Shown here: positions 26,492 to 35,866 of the stretch, one piece after another
Layout: each line of letters opens with the position of its first letter
Position numbering within the stretch: position 1 is the first letter of the stretch
Source of the DNA: Ornithinimicrobium sufpigmenti
Lineage (GTDB): Bacteria > Actinomycetota > Actinomycetes > Actinomycetales > Dermatophilaceae
DNA length: 64,000 nucleotides
NCBI RefSeq assembly: GCF_004322775.1
Contig: NZ_CP036403.1
Coordinates: forward strand, 930,001 to 994,000
Reading direction: 5' to 3'
Translations under genes and position numbers: made by a program
The notes under the pieces: model-generated
What the model was told of the DNA's origin: nothing
Database searches by the model: none
The model's input: the letters and a program-made list of their open reading frames with translations, nothing else

Positions 26492-27655
26492 ATGGACCAG
26501 ACCCAGAACGGCACGTTGACCACCCCGCCCGGCCTCAAGGGCGTCGTCGTCGCGGACACCCGCACCGGCGACGTGCGCGGCGAGGAGGGGTTCTACCACT
26601 TCAGGGAGTACTCGGCGGTGGAGCTGGCCCGGTCCCGCAGCTTCGAGGACGTCTGCCACCTGATGCTGGAGGGCACCCTGCCCACGGCCGCGGAGTCGCA
26701 GGCCCTGCAGGACCGCATCGCGGAGGCAGCCGTGCTGCCGCACGCGCTGCTCGAGGTCCTCCTCGACGTGGCGCGCTCCGGGCCGGACCGTGCCTCGCTG
26801 GCCCGGCTGCGCACCGCGGTCTCGCACCTGGGCGCCATCGAGGGCTTCGGGCCCACCTACGGCGCCGACCCTGCGCAGGTCCGCGCCGACGTCCTGCGCC
26901 TGGTGGGGGCGGTACCGGTGATCCAGGCCGCGCTCCACCGGCTGCGCCAGGGCCTGGAGCCGCTGCCGGCCCGGCCCGAGCTCGGCGCGGCCGGCAGCTG
27001 GCTGTGGATGCTGACCGGGGAGGAGCCGAGCGCCCAGCACAGCCGCGCGATCACGGCATACCTCACCAGCACGGTCGACCACGGCTTCAGCGCGAGCACC
27101 TTCGCCGCCCGGGTGGTGACCTCCGCGGGCTCCGACGTCGCCTCGGCCGTGTGCGCCGCGATCGGCACCTTCGCCGGGCCGTTGCACGGTGGCGCCCCCG
27201 ACCGCGCGCTGGACTCCCTGGACGAGATCGGCTCGCCGGAAAGGGCCCGCGCGTGGGTGCGCGACAAGGTCGCCGCCGGGGAACGGATCATGGGCTTCGG
27301 GCACGCCGTCTACCGGGTGATGGACCCCCGGGCGGCGATGCTGCGCGAGATCGCCCAGGAGCTGGGCGGGCCGCTGGCCGACCTGGCGGTGCGGGTCGAG
27401 CGGGAGGTCGTGGAGGCGCTCGCCGAGCTCAAGCCCGGCCGCGCGCTGCACACCAACGTCGAGTACTACGCGGGCGTGGTGATGGAGCAGTGCGGCATCC
27501 CGCGCGAGATGTTCACGCCCACCTTCGCGACCGCGCGGGTCGTCGGCTGGGGCGCGCACATCCTCGAGCAGGCGCAGGAGAGCAAGATCTTCCGTCCGGC
27601 GGCACGGTATGTCGGTCCCGAGGCACCCGTCCCGGTGCCGGACGCCGGGGCGTAG
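26492..27655 (+). CDS. Citrate synthase / 2-methylcitrate synthase
   Basis: 387 residues, standard bacterial type II-short length. Catalytic and substrate motifs are present: DHGFSASTF (His), GPLHGGA (His), GFGHAVYRVMDPRA, and the acidic residue in NVEYYAG, where Glu stands in place of the commoner Asp. N-terminal GLKGVVVADTRTGDV is typical. It condenses acetyl-CoA (or propionyl-CoA) with oxaloacetate. Which substrate it prefers cannot be told from sequence here. No prp genes are in the window. Confidence 0.9.
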   Translation: MDQTQNGTLTTPPGLKGVVVADTRTGDVRGEEGFYHFREYSAVELARSRSFEDVCHLMLEGTLPTAAESQALQDRIAEAAVLPHALLEVLLDVARSGPDRASLARLRTAVSHLGAIEGFGPTYGADPAQVRADVLRLVGAVPVIQAALHRLRQGLEPLPARPELGAAGSWLWMLTGEEPSAQHSRAITAYLTSTVDHGFSASTFAARVVTSAGSDVASAVCAAIGTFAGPLHGGAPDRALDSLDEIGSPERARAWVRDKVAAGERIMGFGHAVYRVMDPRAAMLREIAQELGGPLADLAVRVEREVVEALAELKPGRALHTNVEYYAGVVMEQCGIPREMFTPTFATARVVGWGAHILEQAQESKIFRPAARYVGPEAPVPVPDAGA

Positions 27656-27675
27656 CTGGGCCCTAGAGTCTCCCC

Positions 27676-28398
27676 ATGCGACTGGAGAACATCGTCATGC
27701 AGGCGCGGGACCCCGAGCGGACGGGAGCCTTCTGGTCCGCAGCGCTGGGCCTGGTCGACGGTCGGCCGCCGCACGAGGGTGACTACGAGGGCCGGTTGAC
27801 GATCCCCGGGGGGCCCTGGCTCGACATCTGCATCGAGCCGGTCCCCCACCCGCCGCCACCGGGCTGGCGGCTGCACCTCGACCTGCTCGGCGGGGTGCGG
27901 CAGCAGGAGGTGGTCGACCGGCTCCTCGGCCTGGGTGCCCGGCGGATCGACATCGGCCAGCGCGCCGTGCCGTGGGTCGTCCTCGCCGACCCGGACGGCA
28001 ACCCGTTCTGCGTCATGGACGAGCGTGCGCCCTACCAGGACACCGGGCCCATCGCGGCGCTGCCGCTGGACAGCGCGGATCCGGAGCGCGACGGGCAGTT
28101 CTGGGCGGCGGTCACCGGCTGGGTGCCGGCCGACGGTATCGGTCCGGTGACCCTGCGCCACGCCAGCCTCCGCGGCCCGCTGCTCGAGCTGTGCCATGAA
28201 CCGGAGCCGAAGGCGCGACAGAACCGCACCCACCTCGACGTCCGACCCGAGCCGGGCGGCCCGGACCAGGTCGAGCTGGTCGAGCTGGCACTCTCCCTCG
28301 GCGCCACCCGGGCCACCGAGGACTGGGCCCAGGGGCACCCGTGGGTGGTCCTGCGGGACCCGTCCGGCAACGAGTTCTGCGTCCTGGCGTCCGGGTAG
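27676..28398 (+). CDS. VOC (glyoxalase-like) family protein
   Basis: 240 residues made of two glyoxalase/bleomycin-resistance modules (about 1-118 and 122-240). Each has the closing motif PWVVLADPDGNPFCVMD or PWVVLRDPSGNEFCVLA. Several His residues that would bind metal are poorly conserved. Function unknown, typical of widespread actinobacterial VOC proteins. It follows citrate synthase by 20 bp and may be co-transcribed. Its stop is 4 bp from the convergent regulator gene. Confidence 0.85.
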   Translation: MRLENIVMQARDPERTGAFWSAALGLVDGRPPHEGDYEGRLTIPGGPWLDICIEPVPHPPPPGWRLHLDLLGGVRQQEVVDRLLGLGARRIDIGQRAVPWVVLADPDGNPFCVMDERAPYQDTGPIAALPLDSADPERDGQFWAAVTGWVPADGIGPVTLRHASLRGPLLELCHEPEPKARQNRTHLDVRPEPGGPDQVELVELALSLGATRATEDWAQGHPWVVLRDPSGNEFCVLASG

Positions 28399-28402
28399 CG
28401 GT

Positions 28403-29401
28403 CTACAGCGAGGCGCGGTCCTGCTGGTGCTGCCGACTCGCTGCCCGGAAGCCGGCCTGGAACCGGGTGCGGCTGTCGAGCTGGGTGAAGAGGGCCTGCA
28501 GCTTGCGTTGGAGCGTGCGCGTGCTGATGCCGAGCTGGCGGGCTACTGCGTCGTCCTGCATGCCACTGGCGAGCAGCGAGACCATGTCCTGCTCCAGGGC
28601 GTCCGGGTGGGTCGCCCCCGGGGTCGCCGTGGCGAGGTCGAGCGGGGCGGCCGTGCGCCACAGCACCTCGAACAGGGAGATGAGTGCATCGAGCAGGGCG
28701 CTGGAGTGCACGATCAGCGCACTCTCGACCGTCACCGACCGGGAGGTCAGGGGGAGGAGCGCGAACTTGTCGTCGATGACCGTCAGCTTCGTGGGGATGT
28801 CGGCGATGCGGGCGATCTCGCCGTGGGCCGTCGCGCGCTGCACATTGGCCAGCATGCTCGGTGAGTCGAAGGAGGTCGGGCAGTAGATGCACCGTACGGT
28901 GACTCCTCGGCGCATCGCGGCTTCCTGGGTCACGTTCGGTCGGGAGGTGTCGATGGCGAAGGGTGGCTTGACCAGACCCAGCACCTGGTGCTGTGCCGCC
29001 TCGTGCAGCTGGTAGAAACGCTGGGCGATCACGTCGCCTCCGGTGACCACCTCCAGGAGCTCCTCGGGGCGTTCGACGGTGTGGACTGCCGCCTCGGCCA
29101 TCAGCACGCTCGCCGCGGCCCGGCTGGAGGCGACCTCGTCCTGGCGCCGGGCAGCCAACGCGTCGAGCGCCACGCCCGGAGGGGTCGCGGTGAGACGCAG
29201 TGGTCTTCCGGGCAGCCTGCTGACCAGACCGAGCTCTTCCAGGCTCGGCAGCATCCGGCGCAGCGACTCCCTGGACAGCTGCGCCCGCTCCGCCAGGCTG
29301 GCCAGCGTCGAGGGGCCGCTCCGGAGCAGGGCACGGTAGGTGGCCTCCTCCGTCCCGGACACGCCGAGCCCTCCGAGCAGGAGGTTTCCGTGCTCCGCCA
29401 T
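28403..29401 (-). CDS. Two-HTH transcriptional regulator (TrmB-like plus LuxR-like)
   Basis: 332 residues. N-terminal winged helix (about 14-70; TLASLAERAQLSRESLRRML) of TrmB type, middle sensor region (about 90-250), and C-terminal LuxR-type helix-turn-helix (about 276-320; LLASGMQDDAVARQLGISTR then TLQRKLQAL). Similar two-HTH proteins in actinobacteria sit beside secreted enzymes. It is divergent from the large secreted protease gene, 118 bp between starts, so it may control that gene. Effector unknown. Confidence 0.85.
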   Translation of the reverse strand: MAEHGNLLLGGLGVSGTEEATYRALLRSGPSTLASLAERAQLSRESLRRMLPSLEELGLVSRLPGRPLRLTATPPGVALDALAARRQDEVASSRAAASVLMAEAAVHTVERPEELLEVVTGGDVIAQRFYQLHEAAQHQVLGLVKPPFAIDTSRPNVTQEAAMRRGVTVRCIYCPTSFDSPSMLANVQRATAHGEIARIADIPTKLTVIDDKFALLPLTSRSVTVESALIVHSSALLDALISLFEVLWRTAAPLDLATATPGATHPDALEQDMVSLLASGMQDDAVARQLGISTRTLQRKLQALFTQLDSRTRFQAGFRAASRQHQQDRASL

Positions 29402-29460
29402 TTCTTCGCCTCGTCAGGTGGCTAGTTGTCGACATGGCGAGGGTACGCCACCGCAAAGCA

Positions 29461-29489
29461 TTGACATGGCTCTCGGCGCCGGAATCCAA
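29461..29489 (+). promoter_or_regulatory. Possible sigma-70-type promoter of the subtilase gene
   Basis: TTGACA at 29461-29466 is followed, 17-18 bases later, by TCCAAT. Spacing and -35 are good and the -10 is weak. It is 31 bp before the chosen ATG at 29520. Confidence 0.35.
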
Positions 29490-29519
29490 TGGGCTACCCC
29501 TACCGATCGAGGAGCCTCA

Positions 29520-32500
29520 ATGCCATTCCAGCCTGCCCACGCGGCGCGGCGACGCCTGCCCGGAGCGCGACGACTAGCCTACGGCGTCCTGGCCACGCCG
29601 CTGGTCCTGTCGCCGCTCGCGACGGTGGCGCAGGGTATGGACGGACCGAACCTGGCCGCGGTGGCGGCGACCGACCGGACCGGAGCGCCCGAGACGGCCG
29701 CGGGTGCAGCGGGAGAGGGGGCAGAGACGGTCACCCTGATCACGGGCGACACGGTCCAGCTCACGACGGGACCGGACGGCCGGCAGCTGGCCAGCGTCCG
29801 GCCCGCGCCCGACGGCCGGGCGAGCGGATTCTGGACCCACCGCGACGATGGCGACCTCTACGTCGTGCCCAACGGCTTGATGCCGCTGATCCCGGAACGG
29901 CTCGACCCCGCGCTCTTCAACGTCACCGACCTGGTCGAGGCGGGATACACCGACGCCCGGATGGACTCGGTGCCGCTCATCCTCACCTACGAGGAAGGTA
30001 CATCGGTGCCGGCGGCGGCCTGGGCCGTCGACGGTGACGTCGACGGTGACGTCCAGCAGCTGGAGAGCATCAACGGTCTGAGCATCACGCTGGACAAGGA
30101 CGACGACACCGCAGAGCTGGCCACGGCGCTCGAGCAGCTGGCCAGGGGCCGACAGACCGGGCAGGGCCCGCTCGCCGGCCTGGACAAGGTCTGGTTGGAC
30201 CACCCCGTCGAGGCGATGCTGGAGCACAGCGTCCCTCAGATCGGTGCGCCGACCGCGTGGGAGCAGGGGTATGACGGCAGCGGGGTCACCGTCGCGGTGC
30301 TCGACTCCGGCATCGACGACGAGCACCCGGACCTGGCCGGCCAGGTGGTCGCCAGCGAGAACTTCAGTGACTCGGACACCGCCAAGGATCGCGACGGTCA
30401 CGGGACGCACGTCGCCGCGACCGTCGCGGGGACCGGGGCGGCTTCGGACGGCCGGTCCGTCGGAGTCGCTCCCGGAGCCGGTCTGCTCAACGGCAAGGTG
30501 CTCGACGACTTCGGCAACGGCACGACGAGCGGGTTGATCGAGGGCATGGAGTGGGCGGTCGAGCAGGGCGCCGACGTCGTGAACCTGAGCGTCGGCGTGC
30601 GGGGCTTCTACTCCGACGGGACCGACCCCGGCAGCATGGCCGTCAACGCACTCGTCGAGGAGCACGGCACGCTGTTCGTCATCGCGGCCGGCAACGACGG
30701 TCCCGGGGAGAGCACCGTCACCGCACCCGGCTCGGCGGACCTCGCGCTGACCGTCGGGGCCGTGGACCGGAACGAGGACATCGCCAGCTTCTCCAGCCGG
30801 GGGCCCCGCTTCGGCGACCACGCGGTCAAGCCGGAGATCACCGGTCCCGGTGTCGACATCGTGGCCGCCCGGGCCGCCGGCACGTGGGCCGGGTTCCCGG
30901 TCGACGACAGCTACACCTCGATGTCCGGCACCTCGATGGCGGCCCCGCACGTGGCGGGCGCGGCTGCCCTGGTGGCCCAGGCGCGTCCGGAGCTGACCGG
31001 TGTGGAGCTCAGGGCGCTGCTCGTCGGCACGGCGGTGCCCAACGAGGACCTCAGGGTGCTCGACCAGGGCGCCGGCCGGGTCAACGTGCCCACCGCGCTG
31101 ACCGGTGAGGCCATCGCCGAGCCGGTGGCACTGCACCTGGGCAGCTACGGCTTCCCGCACGAGCAGGTGCAGGTGGAGGAGACGGTCACCTATCGCAACC
31201 TGGGGGAGGAGCCCCTGACGCTGGACCTGGTGGCCACGGCACGCAACGCCGAGGGAGAGCCTGCGCACCAGGACGCTGTCTCGGTCAGCCCGACGAGTCT
31301 GACGGTGCCCGCTGGGGAGAGCGCCTCGGCGACGGTCACCCTCGACACCGCCGCACCCGGCGTGGGCCAGTTCGGCGGCGCCGTCGTCGCGACCTCGGCG
31401 TCGGGTGAGACCGTGTCCACCCCGCTGAGCTACTACAAGGAGCCCGAGCGCTACGACGTCGTGGTCGAGGGCATCGCCCGCGACGGCCGTCCGGCGCAGG
31501 GCAGCTTCACGGTGCTGGACGTGGCGGACGGAAGCGTGTCGGCCACCCGCAACTGGGGCACGGACGACAGCTCGTGCACGACCGACTCCTGGGCCATGAG
31601 CAACTGCATCCGCCTGGAGCCCGGGACCTACTCGATCTCCGGTGTCGTGTTCACCATGCCCGAGGGCCAGTCCTCCACGGCACCGCCCGCCTTCGACGAG
31701 TACGCCCTCAACACCTCGCTCGTCGCAGACCCGGAGGTCACCATCGACGGGCCGACCACGCTCACCCTGGATGCCAGGGACGCGGTCGAGGTCCAGATCC
31801 AGACCCCCGAGCACGAGGCCCGTCCGGCGACCGGTTCCGCGCTGCACGTCGGCCTGGACCGGGTCGCCCAGGACGGTACGGCGCTCAGCCAGGGGCAGTT
31901 CATCACCCCCCGGACGATGGTCGAGTCACGGCTGTTCATGACGCCGACCGACGACGTGCAGCTCGGCGAGCTGTCGGCATACACCCAGTGGACGCTGGAG
32001 GCCCCGGACGTCGCCCTCCAGGTGGCCGGGAACGACGCACTCTCCCTGGACCCCCACTACTTCGACCCGTACTACTTCAGTGACCACAGCTGGCAGTTCC
32101 CGCGGCTCGAGGGGGAGCACTCGCTGCCGGTCATCGACGTGGGGACGGCGACGGCGGAGGAGATCGCCGGAACCGAGCTGACCGGGGCCCTCGCCCTCGT
32201 CCGCAGCTCCGACGCACTCTCCGCCGGTGAGCAGTCCAACAACGCGGCCGAGGCGGGAGCGGCGATGGTGGCGGTCTACCACGACACCCCGGGCTCGGAC
32301 CCCCACCCGGGAGCCACCGGCATCCTGCTGGAGGTGCCCACGGTGCGGCTCTCGCACGCCGAGGGGACCGGCCTGCTGGAGCTGCTCGGTCAGGGACCGG
32401 TCACGGTCCTCGCCGCCGGTGAGCCCGCCAGCCCCTACCGGTACAACCTGCGACTGACCGAGGAGGGCGGCATCCCGGCGGAGCTGGAGTATGTGCTCGA

Positions 32501-34433
32501 CACCGATGAGCTCGCTGCGGTGACCAACGGGTTCCACAGCCAGCTGAGTACCGAGGTGACCCTGACCGAGACCTGGTACACGCAGCGCGTCGGGGACAAC
32601 TTCGCCATCACCTTCCCGACACCGACGCTGGGCGGGCCGCGCGAGCGGGTGGACTACTACGTGGCCGACCCCGGACTGGAGTACATCCAGGGCATCGAGA
32701 CACCCGAGAACCAGTACAACTACCTCTGGCCGAGCGACCCGCAGGCGCGGATCTACCTCGTCAACCAGCCGCAGACCTTCGGGCCCGGGGAGCGCCTCGA
32801 GCGCTCCTGGCTCCAGGCACCACTGCGACCCGGTCTGTGGCCCGAGCGCTCGATCATGCGGACCGAGGACTTCCTGGACATCCGGCTGGCCGCCTTCGTC
32901 GACGGCGAGGGAAACACCTCCGAGGGCTCGACCTCGTACTTCGACAACGGGTTCGACGTCACGATGAGGCTGTTCGCCGACGGTGAGCTGGTGATGGAGA
33001 GCGACTACGCCAACGGCCGGTTGGACCTGCCGCCCGACGCGGAGGACTACCGCCTCGAGTACGAGGTGGACAACCATGCGCCGTGGGCCGAGCTGGCGAC
33101 GCACACCATCTCGGCGTGGACCTATCAGTCGACCCGTCCGCAGGGCGACCAGACCCGCATCGAGCCGTTGCTGACCGTCGACTACGACCTCGACGTCGAC
33201 CTGCAGAACAGGCTACGTCCGGCCTCACCGACCGACGGTCCGGCCACCATCGAGTTCACGGTGAGGCACCAGACCGGTGCGTCGCAGTCCCAGATCCTGC
33301 CCGACGCCTCGTTGGACATCTCCTACGACGGCGGGACCACCTGGAGGTCGGTCGAGAACCTGCGCGAGCTCGAGAACGGGCGCTTCGCAGGCGATCTGCC
33401 GGCCGAGGTCCCGGAGCAGAACGACGGGACGCTCTCCCTGCGGATGAGCGCCCAGGACGCAGCCGGCAGCACGGTGGAGCAGGAGGTGCACCGGGCCGCC
33501 GGGTTGCCCGAGCCGGTCGAGGGCGAGCCGGTGGAGGTCGACCGGATCTCCGGCAAGCACCGCTACGCCACCGCGGCAGCGACCGCGCTGGCGTTCGGGG
33601 AGGTCGACACGGTCTACCTGGCCAGCGGCCAGCAGTTCCCGGACGCGCTGAGCGGCGTGGCCCCCGCCGTCCGTGACGGGGCCCCGGTCCTGCTCACCAG
33701 GGCGGGGCAGCTGCCGAGCGACACCAAGGCAGCCATGGTCGAGCTGGCCCCGGAGACCGTCCTCGTCCTGGGTGGCGACCAGGCGGTCAGCGACACCGTG
33801 CTCGACGAGGTGGGTTCGTTGACCGGGGCGAAGGTCTCGCGAGTCGCCGGTCGGGACCGCTACGGCACAGCCGCGGAGCTGGCGCTCGAACGGTTCGTCC
33901 CGGACGACGTCGACACGGTCTACGTCGCCTCGGGCCGGGAGTTCGCGGACTCCCTGTCCGCTGGTCCGCTCGCCGGCCAAGGCGGTGACCCGGTGGTCCT
34001 CACCAAGCCTGACGACCTGCCGTCCGCCACGATCCAGGCCCTGACGGCACTGGCTCCGGAGCGGATCGTGGTGCTGGGCGGCGAGGTGGCGGTCGACGAC
34101 GCGGTCTACAGCGAGCTGAGGGGCTATGCCGACACCGTCGAGCGGCTGGCGGGTGAGACCCGGTACGAGACCGCGGCGTTCGTCGCCGAGCGGGTCGCAC
34201 CGACCGGCCGCGAGTTCGTGGCCTCCGGGCAGGAGTACGCGGACGCCCTCTCCGGTGGCGCGCTGGCCGGCCTCCACGGCAGCCCGGTGCTGCTGACCAA
34301 GGCGGAGGAGCTGCCCTCGGTCACCGGTGACGCGCTGACGGAGCGTGAGCCCTCGCAGGTGACCCTGCTGGGTGGCGAGCTCCGGATCCCCGATGCGGTG
34401 CGCGCCGCGATCGAGGAGCTGTTCCGGCCCTGA
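29520..34433 (+). CDS. Secreted subtilase with C-terminal cell-wall-binding repeats
   Basis: 1637 residues from ATG 29520, after GAGGAG. Signal peptide, propeptide (about 50-230), and S8 catalytic domain with Asp262 (VLDSGID), His294 (GHGTHVA) and Ser472 (GTSMAAPHVAG). A PA-like segment (NNAAEAGAAMVAVYHDTPG) lies after the catalytic domain, with beta-rich regions thereafter. The last 300 residues hold three cell-wall-binding type 2 repeats (KHRYATAA, RDRYGTAA, ETRYETAA), which attach the enzyme to the wall. A strong terminator hairpin follows. The gene is alone in its orientation, divergent from a regulator. Confidence 0.93.
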   Translation: MPFQPAHAARRRLPGARRLAYGVLATPLVLSPLATVAQGMDGPNLAAVAATDRTGAPETAAGAAGEGAETVTLITGDTVQLTTGPDGRQLASVRPAPDGRASGFWTHRDDGDLYVVPNGLMPLIPERLDPALFNVTDLVEAGYTDARMDSVPLILTYEEGTSVPAAAWAVDGDVDGDVQQLESINGLSITLDKDDDTAELATALEQLARGRQTGQGPLAGLDKVWLDHPVEAMLEHSVPQIGAPTAWEQGYDGSGVTVAVLDSGIDDEHPDLAGQVVASENFSDSDTAKDRDGHGTHVAATVAGTGAASDGRSVGVAPGAGLLNGKVLDDFGNGTTSGLIEGMEWAVEQGADVVNLSVGVRGFYSDGTDPGSMAVNALVEEHGTLFVIAAGNDGPGESTVTAPGSADLALTVGAVDRNEDIASFSSRGPRFGDHAVKPEITGPGVDIVAARAAGTWAGFPVDDSYTSMSGTSMAAPHVAGAAALVAQARPELTGVELRALLVGTAVPNEDLRVLDQGAGRVNVPTALTGEAIAEPVALHLGSYGFPHEQVQVEETVTYRNLGEEPLTLDLVATARNAEGEPAHQDAVSVSPTSLTVPAGESASATVTLDTAAPGVGQFGGAVVATSASGETVSTPLSYYKEPERYDVVVEGIARDGRPAQGSFTVLDVADGSVSATRNWGTDDSSCTTDSWAMSNCIRLEPGTYSISGVVFTMPEGQSSTAPPAFDEYALNTSLVADPEVTIDGPTTLTLDARDAVEVQIQTPEHEARPATGSALHVGLDRVAQDGTALSQGQFITPRTMVESRLFMTPTDDVQLGELSAYTQWTLEAPDVALQVAGNDALSLDPHYFDPYYFSDHSWQFPRLEGEHSLPVIDVGTATAEEIAGTELTGALALVRSSDALSAGEQSNNAAEAGAAMVAVYHDTPGSDPHPGATGILLEVPTVRLSHAEGTGLLELLGQGPVTVLAAGEPASPYRYNLRLTEEGGIPAELEYVLDTDELAAVTNGFHSQLSTEVTLTETWYTQRVGDNFAITFPTPTLGGPRERVDYYVADPGLEYIQGIETPENQYNYLWPSDPQARIYLVNQPQTFGPGERLERSWLQAPLRPGLWPERSIMRTEDFLDIRLAAFVDGEGNTSEGSTSYFDNGFDVTMRLFADGELVMESDYANGRLDLPPDAEDYRLEYEVDNHAPWAELATHTISAWTYQSTRPQGDQTRIEPLLTVDYDLDVDLQNRLRPASPTDGPATIEFTVRHQTGASQSQILPDASLDISYDGGTTWRSVENLRELENGRFAGDLPAEVPEQNDGTLSLRMSAQDAAGSTVEQEVHRAAGLPEPVEGEPVEVDRISGKHRYATAAATALAFGEVDTVYLASGQQFPDALSGVAPAVRDGAPVLLTRAGQLPSDTKAAMVELAPETVLVLGGDQAVSDTVLDEVGSLTGAKVSRVAGRDRYGTAAELALERFVPDDVDTVYVASGREFADSLSAGPLAGQGGDPVVLTKPDDLPSATIQALTALAPERIVVLGGEVAVDDAVYSELRGYADTVERLAGETRYETAAFVAERVAPTGREFVASGQEYADALSGGALAGLHGSPVLLTKAEELPSVTGDALTEREPSQVTLLGGELRIPDAVRAAIEELFRP

Positions 34434-34450
34434 TCGCCGTCCGTCGACCA

Positions 34451-34483
34451 AGGGGCGCCGGTGGTCCAACCACCGGCGCCCCT
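34451..34483 (+). terminator. Rho-independent-type hairpin after the subtilase
   Basis: 14-bp perfect stem AGGGGCGCCGGTGG / CCACCGGCGCCCCT with loop TCCAA. It is 18 bp past the stop codon and lies before the tRNA on the opposite strand. Confidence 0.85.
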
Positions 34484-34505
34484 GGCGTCAGGCACACTCC
34501 CGGCG

Positions 34506-34578
<73 letters not shown>

Positions 34579-34620
34579 CGGAAGGTCACAGTGTAGGTGG
34601 GCCGTTCTAGGATCGACCGA

Positions 34621-35763
34621 ATGACGGACAGAGCGGGCGCGGAGCAGCCGCTGGACGCGCTGCGCGGCCAGATCGACGAGGTGGACCGAGAGCTGGTGGG
34701 GCTGCTGGCCCGCCGGCTGGAGCTGGTCTCGCAGGTCGGGGAGGTCAAGGGACAGCACGGCCTGCCGATCTACGCTCCGGAGCGTGAGGCGACGATGATC
34801 GCCGCCAAGCGGGCCCTCGCCGAGGAGCAGGGCGTGCCGCCCGGTCTGGTGGAGGACGTCCTGCGCCGGTGCATGCGCGAGGCCTACACCCACGAGAAGA
34901 ACATGGGTTTCACCACGCAGGCGCCCGACCTCGGGCCGGTCGTCGTGGTCGGCGGGGCCGGGCGGATGGGCGCCCTCTTCGGGCGCATGCTGCGCCTCTC
35001 CGGGTATGAGGTGCGGGTCGTCGAGCAGGAGCACTCGCCCCAGGAGGTGGCCGAGCTGGTCGAGGGTGCCGGGATGGTGCTGGTCTCGGTGCCCATCCAC
35101 GAGACGGTCCGGGTCGTGCGTTCGCTGCCGCCGCTGCCCGCGGACTGCCTGCTCGCGGACCTCACCTCGACCAAGCGGGCCGTCATGCAGGCCATGCTCG
35201 AGGTGCACCCCGGGCCGGTGCTGGGGCTGCACCCGATGTTCGGTCCCGACGTGGACAGCTTCGCCAAGCAGGTCGTCGCCTACGTCCCCGGGCGGGATCC
35301 CGGTGCCAGCGACTGGCTGCTGGAGCAGATCCGCCTGTGGGGTGCCCGGCTGCACCGGGTCGACGCGGAGGAGCACGACCACGCCATGGGCCTGATTCAG
35401 GCCCTGCGGCACTTCTCCACCTTCGCCTACGGGGCCCACCTGGCCCAGGAGGACCGGGACCTGCCGACCCTGCTGGCGCTCTCCTCGCCGATCTACCGAC
35501 TGGAGCTGATCATGGTCGGGCGGCTCTTCGCCCAGGATCCCGGGCTCTACTACGACATCATCACCGCCTCGCACGACGCGCTCGAGCTGGTCTCCCGCTA
35601 CCACGAGCGCTACGGGCAGGCCATCGAGCTGCTGCGCAGCGGCGACCGCGAGGCCTTCGTCGCCCAGTTCGAGCAGGTCGGGGAGTGGTTCGGCGACTAC
35701 GCCCAGCGCTTCCTCGCCGAGTCCGCGGCCCTGCTGGCCCACGCCGACGCCACCCGTACGTAA
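34621..35763 (+). CDS. tyrA: Bifunctional chorismate mutase/prephenate dehydrogenase (T-protein)
   Basis: 380 residues. Chorismate mutase (AroQ) at about 10-95 ([20 protein letters not shown]) fused to prephenate dehydrogenase at about 100-375 ([21 protein letters not shown] motif; [47 protein letters not shown]). Length and motif order match the enterobacterial T-protein rather than the separate TyrA common in actinobacteria. It makes 4-hydroxyphenylpyruvate for tyrosine synthesis. It stands alone after the tRNA, with no trp or other aro genes nearby. Confidence 0.93.
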   Translation: MTDRAGAEQPLDALRGQIDEVDRELVGLLARRLELVSQVGEVKGQHGLPIYAPEREATMIAAKRALAEEQGVPPGLVEDVLRRCMREAYTHEKNMGFTTQAPDLGPVVVVGGAGRMGALFGRMLRLSGYEVRVVEQEHSPQEVAELVEGAGMVLVSVPIHETVRVVRSLPPLPADCLLADLTSTKRAVMQAMLEVHPGPVLGLHPMFGPDVDSFAKQVVAYVPGRDPGASDWLLEQIRLWGARLHRVDAEEHDHAMGLIQALRHFSTFAYGAHLAQEDRDLPTLLALSSPIYRLELIMVGRLFAQDPGLYYDIITASHDALELVSRYHERYGQAIELLRSGDREAFVAQFEQVGEWFGDYAQRFLAESAALLAHADATRT

Positions 35764-35866
35764 CCGGCTCACCCCGCCCCGCGCCGAGCGGCTCACCGCC
35801 CTGCCTGGCCCTGTGGCCTGTCAGTTCGTCTTGGTCACCGGCACCAGTGCGGGGGAGACTGGGCCG

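Noticed and set aside
29574..31847. Minus-strand open frame of 757 codons
   Set aside because: Antisense to the first subtilase with its intact catalytic triad.
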